Assembly (NCBI GenBank): GCA_025463615.1
Contig: JAODAU010000064.1
Coordinates: forward strand, 1 to 9,583
Direction of reading: 5' to 3'
DNA length: 9,583 nt
From: Microbacteriaceae bacterium
GTDB taxonomy: Bacteria; Actinomycetota; Actinomycetes; Actinomycetales; Microbacteriaceae
Shown: positions 6,436 through 9,583 of the stretch, in pieces
Layout of the letters: every line of letters starts with the position of its first letter
How positions within the stretch are numbered: position 1 is the stretch's first letter
Program-made: the position numbers and the translations under genes
The notes under the pieces: model-generated
The model's input: only the letters and a program-made list of their open reading frames with translations
The model's database searches: none
What the model was told of the DNA's origin: nothing

Positions 6436-6454
6436 AAAACGAATGATCGTTCTT
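6436..6454. promoter_or_regulatory. TetR operator candidate, site 1
   Basis: AAAACGAATGATCGTTCTT contains the dyad AACGA-atga-TCGTT (6438-6451). Its reverse complement matches site 2 (6484-6502) at 18 of 19 positions. It ends just before the tetR Shine-Dalgarno sequence on the minus strand, so a bound repressor would block the start of tetR transcription. Confidence 0.82.
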
Positions 6455-6485
6455 GACAATCGTATCGCGTCGGGCGCACTATAAA
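6453..6485 (+). promoter_or_regulatory. Candidate promoter for the membrane protein gene (with overlapping minus-strand elements)
   Basis: A perfect TTGACA (6453-6458) and a TATAAA (6480-6485) lie between the two operators, but 21 bases apart instead of about 17. Both elements abut or overlap an operator: TTGACA overlaps site 1 by two bases and TATAAA overlaps site 2 by two. On the minus strand TATAGT (6483-6478) and TACGAT (6464-6459) are possible -10 elements for tetR, with weak -35 partners. Exact starts cannot be fixed by reading. Confidence 0.5.
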
Positions 6486-6502
6486 GAACGAACATTCGTT
6501 TT
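6484..6502. promoter_or_regulatory. TetR operator candidate, site 2
   Basis: AAGAACGAACATTCGTTTT contains a perfect dyad AACGAA-ca-TTCGTT (6487-6500) and is the inverted near-copy of site 1; dyad centres are 49 bp apart. It sits immediately upstream of the AGGAG Shine-Dalgarno sequence (6503-6507) of the membrane protein gene, over the expected transcription start. Confidence 0.85.
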
Positions 6503-6512
6503 AGGAGTCTCC

Positions 6513-7571
6513 ATGACAACCACACCCCAGCCCCCGCAGCACTCCTCCTGGCGACGCGCCATCGCCATGGGGATCGGCCTCGCCGCCGTCATCGGAATCA
6601 TCGTGATCGCGTTCTCCTGGCCGGCCGTCACGTCGAGCGTCAAGGACCTGCCGGTCGCGATCGTCGGCCCCGACGCGCTCACCAGCCAGGTCGAGAAGGC
6701 CGTCGACGCGAAGGCGCCCGGCACCCTGAAGTTCGAGGATGCCGCCGACCGCGCCCACGCCGTCACCCTGATCAAGCACCGCAGCGTCTACGGCGCGATC
6801 GTGCTCGGCACGCAGCCCGAGGTGCTCACCTCCTCGGCCGCCAGCACCGTCAGCAACCAGCTGCTCACGGGCATCGCGGGCGAACTGCAGGGCCAGCTAT
6901 CCGCCGCCTCGGCCGCGCAGGCCGCCGCGACCCACACCGCGCCCGTGCCGGTGACCGTCAAACTCACGGATGTCGTGCCTCTCTCCTCCTCCGACCCGCG
7001 GGGCGCCGGGCTCACGGCCGCGGCGTTCCCGCTCGTGCTGGGCGGCATCCTCGGCGGCTCGCTCATCACCGTGGTCGCCGTGGGCACCTGGCGACGGGTG
7101 ACCGCGCTGCTCGTCTACTCGGTGGCGGCCGGGGCCGGGCTCGCCGGCATCCTTCAGGGCTGGTTCGGTGTGCTGCAGGGCGACTATTTCGCCAACGCGG
7201 GGGTGATCGGGCTCACGCTGCTCGGCATCGGGTCGATCATCGTCGGGTTCTCGTCGATCGTCGGGCGCGTCGGCGCCGCGATCGGCCCGGTGCTGTTCCT
7301 GCTCATCGCCAACCCGATCTCGTCGGCGACCGCGCCGCTCGAGCTGCTGCCCAAGCCGTGGGGTCTCGTGGGCCAGTGGTTCCCGCCGGGGGCCGGCTCC
7401 ACGCTGCTGCGCGACGTCTCCTACTTCCCGCACGCGGCGATGGGCTTCCCGTGGCTCGTGCTCGGCGGCTGGGCGGTCGTGGGGCTCGCGCTCTCGATCG
7501 TGGGCCACCTCCGCACGCAGGTGGTGGCTCGCACGCTGCAGGAGCCCGATCCGGCCATCGCCCTGGCCTGA
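6513..7571 (+). CDS. YhgE/Pip / ABC-2-like integral membrane protein, probable efflux component
   Basis: 352 residues from ATG 6513, which has AGGAG five bases upstream; the longer frame from 6453 starts inside the promoter and is rejected. Topology: one N-terminal transmembrane helix (about 15-36), a roughly 130-residue extracytoplasmic domain (37-165, opening KDLPVAIVGPD), then about five helices (166-190, 195-217, 226-248, 252-270, 313-334). The segment WFPPGAGSTLLRDVSYF before the last helix resembles the PPGAG..LLR motif of YhgE/Pip-type and ABC-2-like permeases in actinobacteria. No ATPase gene is adjacent, so it may act alone or with a partner elsewhere. Divergence from tetR with shared operators suggests a toxin- or drug-responsive exporter; the substrate is unknown. 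Similar architecture occurs in type VII secretion accessory proteins, so that role is not excluded. Confidence 0.86.
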   Translation: MTTTPQPPQHSSWRRAIAMGIGLAAVIGIIVIAFSWPAVTSSVKDLPVAIVGPDALTSQVEKAVDAKAPGTLKFEDAADRAHAVTLIKHRSVYGAIVLGTQPEVLTSSAASTVSNQLLTGIAGELQGQLSAASAAQAAATHTAPVPVTVKLTDVVPLSSSDPRGAGLTAAAFPLVLGGILGGSLITVVAVGTWRRVTALLVYSVAAGAGLAGILQGWFGVLQGDYFANAGVIGLTLLGIGSIIVGFSSIVGRVGAAIGPVLFLLIANPISSATAPLELLPKPWGLVGQWFPPGAGSTLLRDVSYFPHAAMGFPWLVLGGWAVVGLALSIVGHLRTQVVARTLQEPDPAIALA

Positions 7572-7609
7572 CCCCTGCTCACGGGTTCGCGCCCGGCGGC
7601 CGGCCTGTC

Positions 7610-7622
7610 TACAGTGGACTGA
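7610..7622 (+). promoter_or_regulatory. Candidate leaderless promoter for the M23 gene
   Basis: TACAGT (7610-7615) is a TAnnnT -10 element exactly seven bases before ATG 7623, and no Shine-Dalgarno sequence precedes that ATG. A weak TTCGCG (7586-7591) lies 18 bases upstream. This is the arrangement expected for a leaderless mRNA beginning at the start codon, common in actinobacteria. Confidence 0.5.
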
Positions 7623-8336
7623 ATGGCCGGCCGTCACGCTCCCGCACGCGTGGCGCCTCCCACCCGCAGCACACGAGGCAGGCTCACGAAATTCCTGGCC
7701 ACCGGCGCCGTCGGATTCGTGATCGTGGCGCTGGCCGCCGCGCTGATGATCCCTGTCGGCTCGGCCTCCGCCAACCTGCAGACGGCTGCCAGCCTGGTGA
7801 ACACCCACACCCAGGCGATGGATGTCGCGGCCGACGTCACCCTCACGGTTCCGCCGCGCGACGGCTTCACCACCAGCCACGTGGTCGGCCAGGCCGGCCC
7901 GAGCACCACCGCCGTCGACGGCTGGGCCGCCCCCATCACCGTGCCGATCGTCTCGCCGTTCGGCCCGCGCGCGCCGATCTGCACCGCGGGCGGATGCTCG
8001 AGCCCGTTCCACAAGGGCGACGACTTCGCCGCCGCCTGCGGCACACCGTTCTACGCGGCATCCGCCGGCACGGTCGTCTCGGTGGGCGCGGCCGGCACGC
8101 TCGGCCAGATGATCGTGATCCAGCACCCGGGCGGCATCGAGACCGCGTACGCGCACATGTTCGCGAACGGGGTGCTCGTGGGGCTCGGCGAGCCGGTGAG
8201 CGCGGGGCAGAACATCGGCCTGGTGGGGTCATCCGGCGACAGCACCGGCTGCCACCTCTACTTCCAGTACAGCCAGGGCGGGGCGCCGGTGGATCCGGTG
8301 TCGGCCATGGCGGCACACGGCATCACGCTCGGCTGA
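7623..8336 (+). CDS. M23 family peptidase-like secreted/membrane-anchored protein, altered zinc motif
   Basis: 237 residues. A basic N-terminus is followed by one hydrophobic segment (about 27-50, ending GSASA), a signal peptide or anchor, then a Ser/Thr-rich linker and an M23 (LytM-like) domain from about residue 103 (APITVPIVSPFGPR). M23 enzymes cut peptidoglycan cross-bridges or stems. Visible motif residues: His130 and Asp134 in HKGDDF (HxxxD), His178 in AYAHM, and His211 in CHLYFQ. The last motif is normally HLHFE; here Tyr213 replaces the second His, the usual third zinc ligand. Cysteines 120, 125, 139 and 210 could form two disulfides in the exported domain. It could be a weak enzyme, one with unusual metal binding, or a non-catalytic regulator of other hydrolases. 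Transcription may be leaderless. Confidence 0.9.
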   Translation: MAGRHAPARVAPPTRSTRGRLTKFLATGAVGFVIVALAAALMIPVGSASANLQTAASLVNTHTQAMDVAADVTLTVPPRDGFTTSHVVGQAGPSTTAVDGWAAPITVPIVSPFGPRAPICTAGGCSSPFHKGDDFAAACGTPFYAASAGTVVSVGAAGTLGQMIVIQHPGGIETAYAHMFANGVLVGLGEPVSAGQNIGLVGSSGDSTGCHLYFQYSQGGAPVDPVSAMAAHGITLG

Positions 8337-8367
8337 TCCGGCCGGCGTCTGCCAGCATGGACGCATC

Positions 8368-8676
8368 ATGATCAGGATCATCGATGTGGCCTCCGCCACG
8401 ACCCTCGCCCAGGTGCTGCCCGTTCTGCTGCTCGCCCTCATGGTGGAGCTGCGAAGACTAGAACTCCATCGACGCGGCAAGAGCATCCTGCGCACGCGCG
8501 TGCTGCTCGGCACGTTCTTCGGGCTGTTCGCGATCATCGAGACGGTGCTGGTGCTCTCCACCGACGGCCACCTCTACCCGTTCCAGTGGAGCGACCTGAT
8601 CGCGTCGCTCGTGATCTTCGCGCTGCTGTTGCTGCTGTTCCTGTTCTCGATGATGGGCGACAAGCGGGAGCGCTGA
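8368..8676 (+). CDS. Small three-helix membrane protein of unknown function
   Basis: 102 residues with three hydrophobic segments (about 10-27, 44-64, 74-95) and a short basic tail GDKRER. The loop between the first two segments is rich in Arg, Lys and His (ELRRLELHRRGKSILRTR) and is probably cytoplasmic by the positive-inside rule, placing the N-terminus outside. I recognise no family. No Shine-Dalgarno sequence is visible before ATG 8368; the gap to the M23 stop is 31 bases, so it could be read from the M23 transcript or be leaderless. Sustained G/C third positions and conserved-looking membrane topology argue it is a real gene. Confidence 0.72.
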   Translation: MIRIIDVASATTLAQVLPVLLLALMVELRRLELHRRGKSILRTRVLLGTFFGLFAIIETVLVLSTDGHLYPFQWSDLIASLVIFALLLLLFLFSMMGDKRER

Positions 8677-8747
8677 CGCTACCGCCACGAAACTGTCGCG
8701 CGCGTCGGATGCCGGTGCCACCATGGTCTCGACAAGGAGGCACGACC

Positions 8748-9158
8748 ATGACAATCCTGAATCCCTACATCAGCTTCCGCGACAACGCCCGCGAGGCGCT
8801 CGACTTCTACCATGAACTGCTCGGCGGCGACCTCGTCGTCAGCAGCTTCGCCGAGGGCGGCATGCAGGTCGAGCCGGCCGAGGCGAACCTGGTGATGCAC
8901 GGCCAGGTCACCGGCCCCACCGGCCTCGTGCTGATGGCCGCCGACACCCCGAGCCACATGGAGTACAGCCCGGGCACCAACATCCAGGTGTCGCTGAGCG
9001 GCACGGATGAAGCGGAGCTGCTCGGCTATTGGCAGAAGCTGACATCCGACGGCGGCACGGTCACCGTGCCGTTCGAGCGAGCCCCGTGGGGCGACATGTT
9101 CGGCATGGCCGTGGACCGTTTCGGCATCTACTGGCTGCTCAACGCCAGCGCAGCGTGA
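8748..9158 (+). CDS. VOC family (PhnB-like) protein
   Basis: 136 residues from ATG 8748, with a strong AAGGAGG (8734-8740) seven bases upstream. It matches the PhnB/glyoxalase-like VOC group: NPYISFRDNAREALDFYHELLGGDLVVSSF at the start, a middle VMHGQVTGPTGLVLMAAD strand, GTNIQVSLSGTDEAELLGYWQKL, and the typical end VPFERAPWGDMFGMAVDRFGIYWLLN. VOC proteins build metal-binding or ligand-binding paired beta-alpha-beta-beta-beta units; this group includes resistance-like and 3-demethylubiquinone methyltransferase-named proteins, but names are unreliable as to activity. Likely cytoplasmic homodimer. Its TGA overlaps the GTG of the next gene (GTGA at 9155-9158), so the two are probably translated together. 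Confidence 0.92.
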   Translation: MTILNPYISFRDNAREALDFYHELLGGDLVVSSFAEGGMQVEPAEANLVMHGQVTGPTGLVLMAADTPSHMEYSPGTNIQVSLSGTDEAELLGYWQKLTSDGGTVTVPFERAPWGDMFGMAVDRFGIYWLLNASAA

Positions 9159-9454
9159 CGCTGGCGCTCTGCGTGCTGCTGTGGGCGCATCCGGGTCAGG
9201 AGGATGCGCTCGCGTCCTACGAGGACGACGTGCTGTCACTGCTGCCCCACCACTCGGCACGCCTGCTGCAGCGGGTTCGCTCGATTGAGCCGGGGCATCC
9301 GAACGAGGTGCAGCTGTACGAGTTCCCCGATCAGGCTCGGCTCGACGCGTACCTGGCTGACCCGCGCCGCACCGCGCTCTCTGGCCGGCGCGACGCCGCG
9401 ATCGCCCGCACCGAGCTCATTCCCGTCGAGCACGTCGGCAACCCCGATCGCTGA
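9155..9454 (+). CDS. Small dimeric alpha-beta barrel-like protein (DUF1330-like)
   Basis: 99 residues starting at GTG 9155, within the stop of the VOC gene. Order of elements: strand LALCVLLWAH, helix QEDALASYEDDVLSLLPHH, strand ARLLQRVRSIEP, strand NEVQLYEFPDQARLDAYLADPRR, helix SGRRDAAIARTE, strand LIPVEHV. This beta-alpha-beta-beta-alpha-beta plan, with EFPDQARLDAYLADP resembling the F.s...l..w..dp..r stretch, fits the dimeric ferredoxin-like barrel group (DUF1330/ABM-like). Substrate unknown. Its last codons (NPDR and stop) lie in the first copy of a short tandem duplication, so the C-terminus may have been altered by repeat insertion or duplication. Confidence 0.75.
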   Translation: MTLALCVLLWAHPGQEDALASYEDDVLSLLPHHSARLLQRVRSIEPGHPNEVQLYEFPDQARLDAYLADPRRTALSGRRDAAIARTELIPVEHVGNPDR

Positions 9455-9471
9455 GCAACCCGGTCGCTGAG
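9439..9471. repeat. Imperfect tandem duplication across the end of the last plus-strand gene
   Basis: CAACCCCGATCGCTGAG (9439-9455) is followed directly by CAACCCGGTCGCTGAG (9456-9471); they differ by one missing C and one A-to-G change. The stop codon TGA 9452-9454 lies in the first copy. The TCGCTGAG...TCGAAGCGCCGAG wording downstream recalls short dispersed repeats of Microbacteriaceae genomes, from memory only. Confidence 0.65.
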
Positions 9472-9482
9472 TTCTCGAAGCG

Positions 9483-9540
9483 CCGAGTGGTCACTTTTGC
9501 CGCTTTATCTCGCAATGCGGAGCCAAAAGTGACCACTCGG
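9483..9540. repeat. Long hairpin with 17-bp perfect arms: REP-like element or bidirectional terminator
   Basis: CCGAGTGGTCACTTTTG (9483-9499) and CAAAAGTGACCACTCGG (9524-9540) are perfect complements. The stem continues inside with CCGC (9500-9503) pairing GCGG (9517-9520), leaving a 3-base bulge (9521-9523) and a 13-base loop (9504-9516). It sits between the last plus-strand gene and a probable convergent minus-strand gene end. There is no T-run outside the stem, so a simple intrinsic terminator is doubtful, although the TTTT/AAAA inside the arms is unusual. A palindromic repeat element is my favoured reading. Confidence 0.75.
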
Positions 9541-9547
9541 GGACCAT

Positions 9548-9583
9548 TTAGAACGGGACCGGCCCATCGCGGTCGGTGAAAGT
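9548..9583 (-). CDS. Possible C-terminus of a minus-strand gene (partial)
   Basis: Read on the minus strand from the right edge, the bases encode TFTDRDGPVPF followed by TAA (9550-9548). Third codon positions are mostly G or C, as in the real genes here, and the end falls just outside the hairpin. Eleven codons are too few to name a family or be sure it is a gene; convergent orientation with the preceding gene would fit the local pattern. Confidence 0.35.
   Translation of the reverse strand, partial: TFTDRDGPVPF

Noticed and set aside
7572..7609. GC-rich CCGGC/GCCGG words between the membrane protein and M23 genes as a terminator
   Set aside because: The possible stem is short, has no T-run, and such words are expected by chance at this GC content.
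6897..8156. Long minus-strand open frame of 419 codons opposite the membrane protein and M23 genes
   Set aside because: Its product is mostly Arg, Ala, Gly, Asp and His without any fold signature, while the opposite strand carries two convincing proteins.
8719..8728. GCCACCATGG, identical to a eukaryotic Kozak start
   Set aside because: The ATG at 8723 is not followed by the VOC frame and has no bacterial ribosome site; the VOC gene starts at 8748 behind AAGGAGG. The match is chance.
813..9210. Frequent GGATG/CATCC words, often where GGACG would code the same residue
   Set aside because: They recur across many genes and look like a genome-wide wording habit, but GGACG also occurs, and I cannot count expectation without a computation, so I do not claim a functional motif.
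9483..9540. CRISPR repeat or IS end
   Set aside because: There is only one copy, no spacers, no cas or transposase gene, and no flanking target-site duplication that I can identify.

Overview
This window looks like ordinary chromosome from a high-GC Gram-positive actinobacterium. Strong G/C preference at third codon positions, dense packing, GTG starts, an actinobacterial Septum_form-type lipoprotein and a second YidC beside a DUF6412 protein all point that way. Microbacteriaceae is my best guess, from general gene content and the recurrent GGATG/CATCC words; no rRNA or other marker is present to confirm it. There is no tRNA, rRNA, CRISPR array, transposase or phage gene, and no gene-free stretch longer than about 130 bases.

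Layout. 1-907 (+): C-terminal part of an ECF-type sigma factor with a large C-terminal extension. 904-2143 (-): a DUF1905 protein followed by a Cys-rich septum-formation-type lipoprotein. 2217-3113 (+): a NYN-domain protein with a LOTUS-like C-terminus, divergent from DUF1905. 3117-4939 (-): padR regulator, DUF6412 membrane protein and a short YidC/Oxa1 insertase, all in one direction. 5051-5833 (+): alpha/beta hydrolase, divergent from padR across an AT-rich region full of palindromes. 5830-6426 (-): TetR regulator. 6513-7571 (+): YhgE/Pip/ABC-2-like membrane protein, divergent from tetR across a region with two near-identical operators. 7623-8336 (+): M23-type peptidase with an altered active-site motif. 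8368-8676 (+): small three-helix membrane protein. 8748-9158 and 9155-9454 (+): VOC-family protein and a small dimeric-barrel-like protein joined by a GTGA overlap. The end holds a short tandem duplication, a long hairpin, and probably the last 11 codons of a gene on the minus strand.

How the parts work together. Two regulator/target units stand out. The tetR-membrane protein pair has the classic form of a self-regulated efflux module: a 19-bp site occurs twice, in opposite orientation, flanking the shared promoter region. The padR-DUF6412-yidC2 group may be a regulated membrane-insertion cassette; a good PadR promoter overlaps a GATATATC palindrome and is followed by a perfect 17-bp palindrome. 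The remaining genes look like independent housekeeping or envelope genes. Convergent pairs meet end to end or overlap (CTAG at 904-907 and 5830-5833; 3 bases between 3113 and 3117), leaving no room for conventional intergenic terminators. I see no clear new defence or mobile system. The best leads are the padR/DUF6412/yidC2 cassette, the palindromes around 4962-5059, the duplicated TetR operators, the M23 motif change, and the hairpin at 9483-9540.
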